Source: Chromohalobacter sarecensis (GTDB taxonomy: Bacteria; Pseudomonadota; Gammaproteobacteria; Pseudomonadales; Halomonadaceae). From it: 64,000 bases of DNA. Shown here one piece after another: positions 43,045 through 52,963 of the stretch. The stretch's first letter is position 1; each line of letters opens with the position of its first letter. The notes under the pieces are model-generated. The model saw only the letters and a program-made list of their open reading frames with translations, was not told where the DNA came from and did not search any database. The stretch is from assembly GCF_023061135.1 (NCBI RefSeq), contig NZ_JAKGAN010000006.1, forward strand, positions 1 to 64,000. The letters run 5' to 3'. Both the position numbers and the translations under genes were made by a program.

Positions 43045-43058
43045 TTGACATATGTCAA
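43045..43058. promoter_or_regulatory. Perfect palindrome TTGACATATGTCAA
   Basis: A 14-base palindrome abuts the phaP -35 box. It is a candidate operator. A short AAGACC/GGTCTT stem with a T run on the plus strand follows at 43057-43071. Confidence 0.5.
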
Positions 43059-43062
43059 GACC

Positions 43063-43353
43063 CTAGGTCTTTTTTCGTTTCGAATTGTGGGGCTCTCCGT
43101 CACTTTGTGTATCGGCCTGGCGCAGCATATCCATCAACATCTGCTGGTAGTGGCCGAAGCTGGCGACGCCCTGCGCCATGCCCTGCTGCAGGAAAGGCTG
43201 CATGAGACTCCAGGGGTCGTAGCCCTCCACCCCGGCTTCCATCTGCTGGCGAATATGAGCCATCAACTCCTGTTGAAAGGCTTCGACATCCGGCAACCCC
43301 ATCGCCTGACGAAATTCCGCCGGGGTGAGATCGAATTCGACATGGACTTTCAT
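43063..43353 (-). CDS. Small PHA-locus protein (DUF6489-like)
   Basis: Hypothetical cytosolic protein of 96 residues beginning KVHVEFDLTPAEFRQAMGLPDVEAFQQELMAHIRQQMEAG. It has no membrane segment and a Lys/Arg-rich end. I recall this family as DUF6489, found beside phasin genes, but its function is unknown. GGGAG precedes the ATG. It lies upstream of phaP on the same strand and probably belongs to PHA granule biology by position. Confidence 0.75.
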   Translation of the reverse strand: MKVHVEFDLTPAEFRQAMGLPDVEAFQQELMAHIRQQMEAGVEGYDPWSLMQPFLQQGMAQGVASFGHYQQMLMDMLRQADTQSDGEPHNSKRKKT

Positions 43354-43424
43354 GAGAGGCTCCCATTGCTGGCTCCTTTCAGTGTAGCGAGCCTTGCATG
43401 AAACGAGAGCCGCCCCTACGAAAA

Positions 43425-43447
43425 AGCCCGCCTGGAAAAGGCGGGCT
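43425..43447 (-). terminator. aroC terminator
   Basis: Nine-base stem AGCCCGCCT/AGGCGGGCT with loop GGAAA, followed by TTTTT on the minus strand. It ends the prmB-aroC unit. Confidence 0.85.
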
Positions 43448-43508
43448 GCGTCATGCATGACGTTCATCAAGCAACTTTTTCGATACGACGACGCTTACCA
43501 GACAACGC

Positions 43509-44594
43509 TTACCTCAAGCGTGGCGTGTCCACCTCGACATCCGCGTTCTGGGCGCGCTGGCGCAGGAAGTGATCCATCAATGTGAGCGCCATCATCGCTT
43601 CGGCAATGGGCGTGGCCCGGATACCTACGCAAGGGTCATGGCGCCCTTTGGTGACGACCTCGACCGGCTCGCCGTGGATATCGATCGAACGTCCCGGCTG
43701 GGTGATGCTGGAGGTCGGCTTGAGCGCCAGATGCGCGACCAGCGTCTGGCCGGAACTGATCCCACCCAACACACCCCCGGCATGATTGGAGAGGAAGCCC
43801 TCGGGTGTCATCTCATCGCGGTGCTCGCTGCCGCGACTCGCCACGGCGGTGAAGCCATCACCGATCTCCACGCCCTTGACGGCGTTGATGCTCATCAAGC
43901 CATGGGCCAGTTCGGCATCCAGACGGTCGAAGACCGGCTCACCAAGCCCCACCGGCACGCCCTCGGCGACGACGGTGATCCGCGCACCGACGCTGTCCTG
44001 GTCGCGGCGCAATTGATCCATGAAGGCCTCAAGCTCGGGGACCTTGTCCGGGTCGGGGCAGAAGAACGGGTTGCTATCGACTGCTTCCCACTGCTTGAAG
44101 TCGATACCGATGGGGCCTAACTGACTCATATAGCCGCGCACGCGGATGCCCTGCGACGCCAGGTACTTGCGCGCGATGGCGCCGGCAGCAACACGCATGG
44201 CTGTCTCGCGGGCGCTCGAACGTCCACCGCCGCGATAGTCACGAACCCCGTACTTGTGATGATAGGTGTAGTCGGCATGCGCAGGGCGGAACTGATCCTT
44301 GATCTTCGAATAGTCATTCGAGCGCTGGTCGGTATTCTCGATCAGCAGGCCAATCGGCGTGCCGGTGGTAACACCCTCGAAAACCCCTGAGAGGATACGC
44401 ACCTGGTCGGGCTCGCGGCGCTGCGTGGTATGCCGCGAAGTGCCCGGTCGCCGCCGATCCAGATCATGCTGTAAATCCGAAGCATCGAGCTCGAGCCCCG
44501 GCGGGCATCCGTCGACGATCGCGCCCAACGCTTCGCCGTGGCTCTCGCCGAAGGTGGTGACGGTGAATAACTTGCCAAACGTATTGCCGGACAT
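43509..44594 (-). CDS. aroC: Chorismate synthase AroC
   Basis: Makes chorismate from EPSP with reduced FMN, the last common aromatic step. The 361-residue protein has [21 protein letters not shown] near residue 10, [22 protein letters not shown] near residue 125 and [17 protein letters not shown] near residue 325. GAGGAG lies seven bases before the ATG. It is 17 bases downstream of prmB; the prmB-aroC pair and nearby smrB are conserved in enterobacteria. Confidence 0.96.
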   Translation of the reverse strand: MSGNTFGKLFTVTTFGESHGEALGAIVDGCPPGLELDASDLQHDLDRRRPGTSRHTTQRREPDQVRILSGVFEGVTTGTPIGLLIENTDQRSNDYSKIKDQFRPAHADYTYHHKYGVRDYRGGGRSSARETAMRVAAGAIARKYLASQGIRVRGYMSQLGPIGIDFKQWEAVDSNPFFCPDPDKVPELEAFMDQLRRDQDSVGARITVVAEGVPVGLGEPVFDRLDAELAHGLMSINAVKGVEIGDGFTAVASRGSEHRDEMTPEGFLSNHAGGVLGGISSGQTLVAHLALKPTSSITQPGRSIDIHGEPVEVVTKGRHDPCVGIRATPIAEAMMALTLMDHFLRQRAQNADVEVDTPRLR

Positions 44595-44611
44595 TCCGCG
44601 CTCCTCAACGA

Positions 44612-45589
44612 TCAGGCGAACGATGTCGCATATTGGTCGAGCTCGGCAGCGGTCAGCGCAAACACGCCCTCGCCGCCGCGCTCGAACTCGAGCCACAAGA
44701 ACGGGACTTCGGGAAACGCCGCGTCGAGATGCCGCGCGGAATTGCCCACTTCGACGATCAATACGCCATCGTCGGTCAAATGCTCACGCGCCTCGCGCAG
44801 CATGCGGCGCACGATATCCAGACCGTCATCACCCGCCGCCAGGGCCAGATTCGGCTCATGGCGGAACTCGGCCGGCATGCCCGCCAGGTCACGCGCGTCC
44901 ACATAGGGCGGATTGGAAACGATGAGGTCATAGCGCTGACCGGCAATGCCGGCAAACAGATCCGAGGTCACCGCGCGCACGCGTTTACCAACATCGTGAC
45001 GCACGATGTTGGCCTTGGCCACCGCCAGCGCCTCGGGGCTGATATCGACCAGATCGACCTCGGCCGTGGGCAGGTACAGTGCCGTGGCGATGCCGATGCA
45101 ACCAGAACCCGCGCACAAATCCAGCACCCGCGCCGGCGACCACTGAGGGAACCAGGCCGCGAAGCCGTCCTCGATTAGTTCCGCAATCGGCGAGCGCGGA
45201 ATCAGCACCCGTTCATCGACCTCGAAGGGGTGGCCGGCAAAGAAGGCCTCACCCAGCAGATACGGCAATGGCGTGCGCTGCTCGATTCGCTGGCGCACCA
45301 GACTCACGACCCGGCGACGTTCGATCGGCAACAGGCGAGCATCGAGGACTGCAGGATCGGTATCCCAGGGCAGATGCAACGCACCCAGCACCAGCCCCAC
45401 CGCCTCATCCCACGAGCTGGCCGTGCCATGCCCGAAATGCAGGCGGTGCGCATTGAATTCACTGGTTGCCCAACGCAGGCAGTCACGCAGCGACACCAGC
45501 CCTTCAGCCAGTGACGCGTCGTCGAGGGTTAGCGTGGAAACGTCGGTCGGTCGGGAAGCAGGCACGAAGCATCCTGTATGCGGTTCCAT
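44612..45589 (-). CDS. prmB: Ribosomal protein uL3 glutamine methyltransferase PrmB
   Basis: SAM-dependent enzyme of 325 residues that methylates glutamine 150 of ribosomal protein L3. Motif [15 protein letters not shown] near residue 145 and the catalytic [11 protein letters not shown] near residue 215 are clear, and the N-terminal [36 protein letters not shown] separates it from PrmC. The start has no visible ribosome site and could lie a few codons downstream. It is transcribed with aroC. Confidence 0.93.
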   Translation of the reverse strand: MEPHTGCFVPASRPTDVSTLTLDDASLAEGLVSLRDCLRWATSEFNAHRLHFGHGTASSWDEAVGLVLGALHLPWDTDPAVLDARLLPIERRRVVSLVRQRIEQRTPLPYLLGEAFFAGHPFEVDERVLIPRSPIAELIEDGFAAWFPQWSPARVLDLCAGSGCIGIATALYLPTAEVDLVDISPEALAVAKANIVRHDVGKRVRAVTSDLFAGIAGQRYDLIVSNPPYVDARDLAGMPAEFRHEPNLALAAGDDGLDIVRRMLREAREHLTDDGVLIVEVGNSARHLDAAFPEVPFLWLEFERGGEGVFALTAAELDQYATSFA

Positions 45590-45692
45590 GGAATCGGCGA
45601 TTGTACCCGCAGCGCGCGCCGGTTCACAGCCGTGAGCAAGTCGCTATACTGGGTGGCCTTTCAACCGACCGTGCCGCCTGGGGAGTTTCGTC

Positions 45693-46283
45693 ATGAGCCG
45701 ACGCCGTGGCCAGCCCGACGACGCCGATATCAACGTGTTTCGTCAAGCGCTGGAAGACGCCGGTGTGCACCGCCTGCATACCAACCGCGCCGATACCGGG
45801 CGCCCGCGACGCCACGACGACGAGGCCGTAGCGGAGCGCCGTGCGGCCGCCACCAGCGCCGACACCCAAGCGCCCACCAGCCGCACCAGTGACGGGCGCG
45901 TCGAGCCGGTGCGCCCCAGCGAGGCACTGGAATTTGCAGTCCCCGACCTTCCCTACCGAACGCGGACACAACTCAAGCGCGGCAATATCGAGTGGGAAGC
46001 CGGGCTGGATCTTCATGGCTACACCGTCAGCGAGGCACGCGAGCAACTCGAAACCTTCCTTCACGACGCCCACGGACAACGCTGGCGTTGTGTGCTCGTG
46101 GTACACGGCAAGGCCCGCGCATCGCTGCTCGGCAAAGACGACGATTACCCGGTCATCAAGAGCCACGTCAATGCCTGGCTGCGCGAATGGCCCGCGGTAC
46201 TCGCTTTCTGCTCAGCACGCGATGCGGATGGCGGTACCGGGGCGGTGTATATCCTGCTCCGTCGGCGCGGCGATACATTATGA
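45693..46283 (+). CDS. smrB: Ribosome rescue endonuclease SmrB
   Basis: Smr-domain protein of 196 residues; E. coli SmrB cleaves mRNA at collided ribosomes. The domain has DLHGYT at residues 106-111, VHGK at 137-140 and GGTGAVYILL at 180-189. The N-terminal 80 residues are charged and disordered. Divergent from prmB by about 100 bases, the same neighbourhood as in enterobacteria. It is convergent with rssA. Confidence 0.92.
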   Translation: MSRRRGQPDDADINVFRQALEDAGVHRLHTNRADTGRPRRHDDEAVAERRAAATSADTQAPTSRTSDGRVEPVRPSEALEFAVPDLPYRTRTQLKRGNIEWEAGLDLHGYTVSEAREQLETFLHDAHGQRWRCVLVVHGKARASLLGKDDDYPVIKSHVNAWLREWPAVLAFCSARDADGGTGAVYILLRRRGDTL

Positions 46284-46311
46284 CCGACCGCCACCGGCCA
46301 CAAACATCGAC

Positions 46312-46368
46312 GTTTCAACTAACTTCTAAGGTTTAAACTAACGTCCAAGGCTTCAACTCGGTTTGCGC
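46312..46368 (-). repeat. Degenerate 19-base repeats after rssA
   Basis: Units at 46312-46330 and 46331-46349 share GTTT(C/A)AACTAAC...AAG; a third partial match (GCTTCAACT) starts at 46350 and covers the rssA stop codon and last codons. On the minus strand the repeats follow the rssA end. Confidence 0.55.
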
Positions 46369-47399
46369 CTGGCGGGCGTCATCAGCGAATGATGTTTGGC
46401 CTCCGTTACATCCCCTCCGGTTACGGTCATATCGCGCTTCCCTTCGTAACGGTCGATGGCCTGGGCAGCCAGATGATGCCCCAGTTGAATCAGCGCCTCG
46501 GCACGGTGAAACTCATAGGCACCGCACACGCTCTTGGGCACCTCGATCAGGACATCGGGCGGGTAACCGGCCACCTTGTATTTGGCCAATGCCGCCTGGG
46601 TGATATCGAACGACGCTAGCATCATGTCGAGCTTGCTCCAGGCACGTTCGGTAGCCGCTTGCTCGGAGGATTCACCCTCCTCATCGTCTTCCGGTCCGAG
46701 GCCGTTGCTGAACATGTGCTGCACACGTTCGCGCACACCGCCCAGCCAGCCGCCGAACCCTTGCCCACGCGATTCACGCTCGCGTTCGCGTGCTTCTTCC
46801 TGGGCGGCTTCCTCGGGCGGCAGCATTTCTTCAAGCGTCACCTGTCGGGAGGTCTGCGCGGTGGAATTGACTGCCACGACCAGATCGGCGTGGACCGCCA
46901 CGGTGGGGATGATCGGCAACGGGTTAAGCAAGCCACCGTCGACGAGAACATGCCCATCCAGACGCACCGGCGTGATGATGCCGGGGACCGCGATGGAGGC
47001 ACGGATCGCGCGCAAAAGCGGACCGCTCTGGAACCAGATTTCCTTCTGCCGATTGAGGTCGGTGGCCACGGTGGTCAGCGGAATGCTCAAGTCCTCGATG
47101 CGGATATCCCCGATCAGGCTCTCGAGCTTGTTCATGACCTTGCTGGCCCGCATCGCCCCCATCGGGCTCCAGGTTACGTCGACCAGCTTGAGCACATCGA
47201 AATAATCTAGCTGGCAGACCCAGTCACGGTAGGCATCGAGCTGGCCGGCGGCATAGATGCCGCCCACCAGGGCCCCCATCGAGCAGCCCGAAATGGCGAC
47301 GATCTCATAGCCGCGAGCGACCAATTCCTCGATCACGCCGATATGCGTGTAGCCTCTCGCGCCACCGCTACCCAGTACCAGCGCAACTCGCTTGTCCAT
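46353..47399 (-). CDS. rssA: Patatin-like phospholipase RssA
   Basis: Predicted serine lipase-like protein of 348 residues. The oxyanion loop GSGGARGYTHIG near residue 9, the nucleophile GCSMG near residue 40 and the catalytic DGG in VLVDGGLLNPLP near residue 153 form the patatin dyad. It also has a central charged insert. The ATG at 47399 follows AGGAGA; a GTG six codons earlier overlaps the hydrolase gene stop. Substrates of the family are mostly unknown. Confidence 0.9.
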   Translation of the reverse strand: MDKRVALVLGSGGARGYTHIGVIEELVARGYEIVAISGCSMGALVGGIYAAGQLDAYRDWVCQLDYFDVLKLVDVTWSPMGAMRASKVMNKLESLIGDIRIEDLSIPLTTVATDLNRQKEIWFQSGPLLRAIRASIAVPGIITPVRLDGHVLVDGGLLNPLPIIPTVAVHADLVVAVNSTAQTSRQVTLEEMLPPEEAAQEEARERERESRGQGFGGWLGGVRERVQHMFSNGLGPEDDEEGESSEQAATERAWSKLDMMLASFDITQAALAKYKVAGYPPDVLIEVPKSVCGAYEFHRAEALIQLGHHLAAQAIDRYEGKRDMTVTGGDVTEAKHHSLMTPARRKPS

Positions 47400-47413
47400 G
47401 TCAACGCTCTCCT

Positions 47414-48295
47414 TCACGCATTACGCTTCGTCGTCTCATCCGAATCGGCGAAGATGGCCTCAGCCACGGCGTCGACGGCATTCGCTTCGAGATGCAGATG
47501 ATGTCCACCGGGCAGCATCACCCGCGTAAGCCGAGCGATGGCGTCACGAGCCCGCTGGGCGTAAGCGCGCTCGGCGAGAATGCCCTGCTCGCCTTCGATT
47601 AAAAGTACTGGGGCTTCAATGTTGCCCAGTAGCGACAACATCTGCTCGGTGGTAAAGCGCACCAGCGATGGACGCAGCAAGCGAGCGTCGGAGCGCAAGC
47701 GCACGCGGCCATCGTCTTCCGTATCCAGATTGCGGCGCACCAGAGGTGCGGCTGTGTCGGCGTCGATGGGCGTCACGCCGCCCGCCACGCGCGCCGCGAT
47801 GGCGGTAGCCTCATCGGGATAGCGCGGCACCGAGGAGCGCGAGCGACGGCGCTGGATCAACCCCATGCGCAGCTGCTTGGCGGTGTCGTCAACCTCGGTG
47901 GTCAAGGTGCCCAGGCCGTCGATCAGCACCAACCGCGCGACACGCTCCGGCATCGCGGCCGCCACTAGACACGAGACCGCCGCCCCCATCGAATGCGCCA
48001 GCAGCGGCGCGCTATCGAGCCCCAATGCATCGAGGGCGTCCAACACATCCAGGGTATATTCCCAGATCGGATAGTCGCCGCCTTCAGCACGCGGCTGCGA
48101 GCGTCCGTGACCGGGAAAATCGATCGCGACGATGCGAATTCCCAGACGCTCGACCAATAGCGGTGCCAAGCGCGAAAAGCTCTCGGCGTTATCCAGCCAG
48201 CCATGCAGCGCCAACCACACGGGCGCGTCAACATCGCCCCACGCCAGGGCCGCGAGGCGCCCATGGGCCAGATTCAGAGATTCTACTTCGCGCAT
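47414..48295 (-). CDS. Alpha/beta hydrolase
   Basis: Soluble hydrolase of 293 residues. Visible are LHGWLDNAESF near residue 32, FPGHGRS near residue 63, the nucleophile elbow AHSMGAA near residue 103 and the catalytic histidine in GGHHLHLEANAVD near residue 265. The family includes MhpC/serine-hydrolase-like proteins; the substrate is unknown. The ATG at 48295 follows AGGAG. It lies directly upstream of rssA, with which it is probably co-transcribed. Confidence 0.87.
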   Translation of the reverse strand: MREVESLNLAHGRLAALAWGDVDAPVWLALHGWLDNAESFSRLAPLLVERLGIRIVAIDFPGHGRSQPRAEGGDYPIWEYTLDVLDALDALGLDSAPLLAHSMGAAVSCLVAAAMPERVARLVLIDGLGTLTTEVDDTAKQLRMGLIQRRRSRSSVPRYPDEATAIAARVAGGVTPIDADTAAPLVRRNLDTEDDGRVRLRSDARLLRPSLVRFTTEQMLSLLGNIEAPVLLIEGEQGILAERAYAQRARDAIARLTRVMLPGGHHLHLEANAVDAVAEAIFADSDETTKRNA

Positions 48296-48456
48296 GAAGG
48301 CTCCTGGTGCCTGATGGGTGATCGACAACCTGCTCGCCACACCGCCAGTGTCGACGGTCATGACGCATTTGAAGCGCGGCACTGGGCCTAGCAGGCTAAC
48401 GGGTTTACCATAAACCTTTTCGTTTCCCAAGCCGACCAAGGAACAAGGAATCCTGC

Positions 48457-48567
48457 GTGCCAAGATCTCGACCACCCCGCCCCACTCGCCTGCGCAACAC
48501 CCTATTTTGGCTCGTCGTGGCCGCCGCCATCATCGTGGGCTTCGTGCTAGCAAGACAAGGGAACTGA
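48457..48567 (+). CDS. Small single-span membrane ORF ahead of the AEC transporter
   Basis: A 36-codon ORF from a GTG, with AAGGAA six bases upstream. It encodes a basic N-terminus (Arg- and Pro-rich, first 13 residues), one hydrophobic stretch (LFWLVVAAAIIVGFVLA) and a short RQGN end, the layout of a one-helix membrane miniprotein with its N-terminus inside. Its stop is six bases before the AEC transporter ATG, so the two are likely coupled. No family is recognised; translation is inferred from the ribosome site, position and hydrophobicity. Confidence 0.55.
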   Translation: MPRSRPPRPTRLRNTLFWLVVAAAIIVGFVLARQGN

Positions 48568-48573
48568 TCGCGC

Positions 48574-49521
48574 ATGGACCTGCTGGCCGTTTTCTCGCAT
48601 ACACTGCAAGTCACGCTGCCCGTCTTCGCCATGGTGTTTCTGGGGATCGTCTTCAAACGCATCGGCTGGATCGATGCGCATTTCATTTCCATGGCCTCGG
48701 CATTGGTGTTTCGCGCTACCATGCCGACACTGATCTTCCTGAGCATCGTTCGCGCCGATCTGGACGTCGCCCTACAACCGGGGCTGATCGTCTATTTTCT
48801 GGGCTTTTCGATACTCAGTTTCTTCCTCGCCTGGGGCTGGGCCATCTGGCGCTGCCCTCACGAGGAGCGCGGTGTGTTCACGCAGGGAGCTTTTCGCGGC
48901 AACTGCGGGATCGTCGGCTTGGCGCTTGCCGCCAACCAATACGGCGACTACGGCCTCTCGCTGGGGAGCATCCTGGTCGGCGGGATCATCATCGTCTACA
49001 ACGTACTGGCAGCGATCATTCTTGCCTATTACAGTGACGGCGCACGTTCGGGCATCGGGGCGATTCTCAAGCATATCGCCAAGAACCCGCTCATTCTGGG
49101 CGTCTTGCTGGCGATTCCCTTTGCGTATTTCCAAATCGATCTACCCGCATGGCTGCTCACCTCGGGCGACTATTTCGGCGCCATGTCGCTGCCGCTGGCC
49201 CTGGTCTGCATCGGTGGCACGCTGTCGTTCACGTCCGTCAAGCGAAGTAGCGGTCTGGCGCTGGATGCCAGCCTCTGGAAGGTCGTCTGGCTCCCCCTTC
49301 TCGGGGTGCTCGGTGCCTTCGCACTGGGCTACCGAGGGCGCGAGCTAGGCATTCTCTTTCTCTTCTTCGGCAGTCCCGGTGCCGCCGCGAGCTTCGTCAT
49401 GGCCAAGGCGGTCAATGCCAATGCCAAGCTCGCCGCCAATATCATCGTGATCACCACCGTCGCGTCACTGTTCACCCTTAGCGCCGGGGTGTTCATACTG
49501 AAATTGGTGGGCTGGATCTAA
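48574..49521 (+). CDS. AEC (auxin efflux carrier) family transporter
   Basis: Inner-membrane transporter of 315 residues with about ten hydrophobic segments, the AEC family layout. Bacterial members carry malate, malonate or other organic acids, or are uncharacterised. FRGNCGIVGLALAANQYG near residue 108 and GSPGAAASFVMAKAVNANAKLAANIIVITTVASLFT near residue 268 are the two conserved halves with their crossover positions. It lies six bases after a small membrane ORF. Confidence 0.88.
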   Translation: MDLLAVFSHTLQVTLPVFAMVFLGIVFKRIGWIDAHFISMASALVFRATMPTLIFLSIVRADLDVALQPGLIVYFLGFSILSFFLAWGWAIWRCPHEERGVFTQGAFRGNCGIVGLALAANQYGDYGLSLGSILVGGIIIVYNVLAAIILAYYSDGARSGIGAILKHIAKNPLILGVLLAIPFAYFQIDLPAWLLTSGDYFGAMSLPLALVCIGGTLSFTSVKRSSGLALDASLWKVVWLPLLGVLGAFALGYRGRELGILFLFFGSPGAAASFVMAKAVNANAKLAANIIVITTVASLFTLSAGVFILKLVGWI

Positions 49522-49624
49522 CACCGCTCCTCACCGCAATACGGCGCCCGATAGGCCCAGTCTTGCGGCCCTTGTGGCAGGCAGGATTGGGTGGATATGG
49601 CAATGACAAGGAGTCAGCCGCTGC

Positions 49625-50152
49625 ATGCTTGATAGCTATAGCGCCCTCGCCGGGCAATTCTTTGGCGTGATCTCGCTGATACTCTGCCTGCTGGCCTTTG
49701 CCAGCAAGCGGGATGAGCGGCTGATGGGGCTGCTGCTCTCCGCCAATGTGGCCTTCGCGCTGCAGTTCATCCTCTTCGAGAGCTGGACGGCGGCGGCGCT
49801 GACGGTGCTGGTGATCGTGCGCATCGCGCTAGCCCGGCGCTACCCGGGGAGCAAGAGCATCATGACAGGCGTGCTGGCTGCCAGCGGTGTGGCGGCGCTT
49901 TTGACCTGGCAAGGCTGGGCGGATTTACCTGCCATCGTGGCGATGACGGTGGGAACGGTGGGTATGTTCATGTTTCACGGCATTGCCATGCGCATCGGTC
50001 TGGGGCTCGCCGCATTGTCATGGTTTCTTAGCCACGCCTTGGTAGGCTCGGTGGGCGGCATGCTGGCAGAAGCGCTGGTCTTCGTCACCAACGCCATCAC
50101 CATCTATCGGTTGGCCCGCGCCAGACGCCGCTACCCAGAAGCCTTCGAATGA
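49625..50152 (+). CDS. ygjV: YgjV family inner-membrane protein
   Basis: Membrane protein of 175 residues with about five to six helices and a cytosolic basic tail. It matches the YgjV family (bacterial inner-membrane protein), whose function is not known. GQFFGVISLILCLLAFASKRD near residue 10 and GMFMFHGIAMRIGLGLAALSWFLSH near residue 115 are recognisable. It follows the AEC gene by about 100 bases and converges on ybiT. Confidence 0.8.
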   Translation: MLDSYSALAGQFFGVISLILCLLAFASKRDERLMGLLLSANVAFALQFILFESWTAAALTVLVIVRIALARRYPGSKSIMTGVLAASGVAALLTWQGWADLPAIVAMTVGTVGMFMFHGIAMRIGLGLAALSWFLSHALVGSVGGMLAEALVFVTNAITIYRLARARRRYPEAFE

Positions 50153-50216
50153 ACATGTCGGCCCCGGCGCACCCGAGTCGCCGCCGGAAAGATTGTGGGA
50201 AGGGCGACCTTAGCGT

Positions 50217-51806
<1,590 letters not shown>

Positions 51807-51904
51807 AATCGAGGTTCTCGCGGGAAACGGCGTGAATGAAGCGACGGCAGGCCCGGCAGAACGAGCCCCAACCTACGTCGAGGCGACATTGTACGCGCTG
51901 GCAA

Positions 51905-52074
51905 CGACCGACGTCAGCGTCATCCTTTAAGAACACGATCAATTCCGGGTTAGTGCAGAATTGTCCCGCGCCCATGTTGAGCGAGCCGAAGAACCCCTTG
52001 GACATTTCCTCACCACGCGTCTTGCGCGCCGCCGGCAGTGGGAGGGCCGGATTGATTGAGCTCATTTCAGCGTA
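51905..52074 (-). pseudogene. Aldehyde dehydrogenase fragment
   Basis: About 55 codons read YAEMSSINPALPLP...RGEEMSKGFFGSLNMGAGQFCTNPELIVFLKDDAD. This is the internal region of alpha-ketoglutarate-semialdehyde/NADP fatty-aldehyde dehydrogenases, including the catalytic cysteine in GAGQFCTNPE. Similarity starts and ends abruptly, with a stop a few codons upstream and no rest of the gene on either side. It is a decayed remnant lying in the ybiT upstream region. Confidence 0.75.
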
Positions 52075-52153
52075 GCCCGGGTTCGGCGAATAAGGCTCAG
52101 CGCAGGCAGTCGCCCGCTACCAGGAGCTACAGTAGCGGCGAGAGGGCGATAAG

Positions 52154-52462
52154 TTACGCCTGGGTGCCTTCGACGATCTCGAATTGCTCAAGACCGCCGC
52201 CCTCGGAAAAGGCTTCAGTGGGCATGGGGTTGGCGTGGGCTTGCTTGAAGTCGTCGCTTCCGACCCAGGCGCGAAAAGCCTCCTGGTCGTCCCATTCCGT
52301 CTCGACGAGATAAGGAGCTTGGTTGCCTTGGGGCCGCAATACTCGCATGGCTTTGAAGCCAGGCTGTTTGTCGACCTCGCTGGCGCGTTGCTGAAACCGG
52401 CGCTCGAATTCGGCTTCATACCCCGGATTGACGAAAACGCGGTTGATGACGATATAGCTCAT
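52154..52462 (-). CDS. ABM-domain monooxygenase with an IsdG-type triad
   Basis: Small ferredoxin-like protein of 102 residues in the antibiotic-biosynthesis-monooxygenase family. Asn7, Trp66 and His76 match the positions of the haem-degrading triad of IsdG/IsdI, so haem degradation is a serious possibility; many ABM proteins do other oxidations or have no known activity. AAGGAGGGG precedes the ATG. It follows sixA by 13 bases on the same strand in the gpsA-sixA unit. Confidence 0.82.
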   Translation of the reverse strand: MSYIVINRVFVNPGYEAEFERRFQQRASEVDKQPGFKAMRVLRPQGNQAPYLVETEWDDQEAFRAWVGSDDFKQAHANPMPTEAFSEGGGLEQFEIVEGTQA

Positions 52463-52475
52463 CCGTTCCCCTCCT

Positions 52476-52961
52476 TTAGCCAAGCAGTTCACGAGGCGAC
52501 TGCCAGTGTTTGAGTGTTGCGCAGCCCGCTGCCCATATGTCGGCTTCCAGTGTGGCGATGGTGGCCGTCGGCATGGGCTGCGACGCACGCATATCGCCCT
52601 CTACCAGTCGCCCGACCAACGCCCCGACCAGTGGCATGTGGCTGACCAGCAGACACGGCGTATGTGCGGCTTCTTGCTGCAACCAGTCGATGAGCGGCTC
52701 CAGCGGATCCTCCGGGGTGATGATCGGCAGCGTTTCGACAGAGCATCCCAGGGGTGTCGCCATCCACTGCGCGGTCTGCTGAGCACGCCGGTAGGGGCTG
52801 GCGACGATACGCAGTGTCGTGCGCACGTCATTGGCAAGCATGTTGTCCAGCCATGTTCCCATGGCTCGCGACTCCATCTCGCCCTGCTTAGTCAGTGATC
52901 GCTCACTATCCGGCATGCCTGGCGCGGCTTCGCCATGCCGCATGATATAAAGATTCGACAC
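52476..52961 (-). CDS. sixA: Phosphohistidine phosphatase SixA
   Basis: Histidine phosphatase of 161 residues that dephosphorylates phosphohistidine, known from the ArcB and PTS-Ntr systems. The RHG motif is in IMRHGEAAPGMPDSERSLTKQGE near residue 7, and the second catalytic histidine is in LLVSHMPLVGALVG. The GTG at 52961 is chosen because GAGGAG lies eight bases upstream; a TTG two codons earlier overlaps the gpsA stop. It is translated after gpsA. Confidence 0.92.
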   Translation of the reverse strand: MSNLYIMRHGEAAPGMPDSERSLTKQGEMESRAMGTWLDNMLANDVRTTLRIVASPYRRAQQTAQWMATPLGCSVETLPIITPEDPLEPLIDWLQQEAAHTPCLLVSHMPLVGALVGRLVEGDMRASQPMPTATIATLEADIWAAGCATLKHWQSPRELLG

Positions 52962-52963
52962 GC

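Noticed and set aside
43057-43076. Plus-strand hairpin with T run at the end of the small PHA-locus gene
   Set aside because: No plus-strand gene ends here; the short stem overlaps the phaP promoter region and may be chance.
49576-49630. Tiny ORF (about 11 codons) before ygjV
   Set aside because: Too short, with no clear ribosome site and no distinctive composition.
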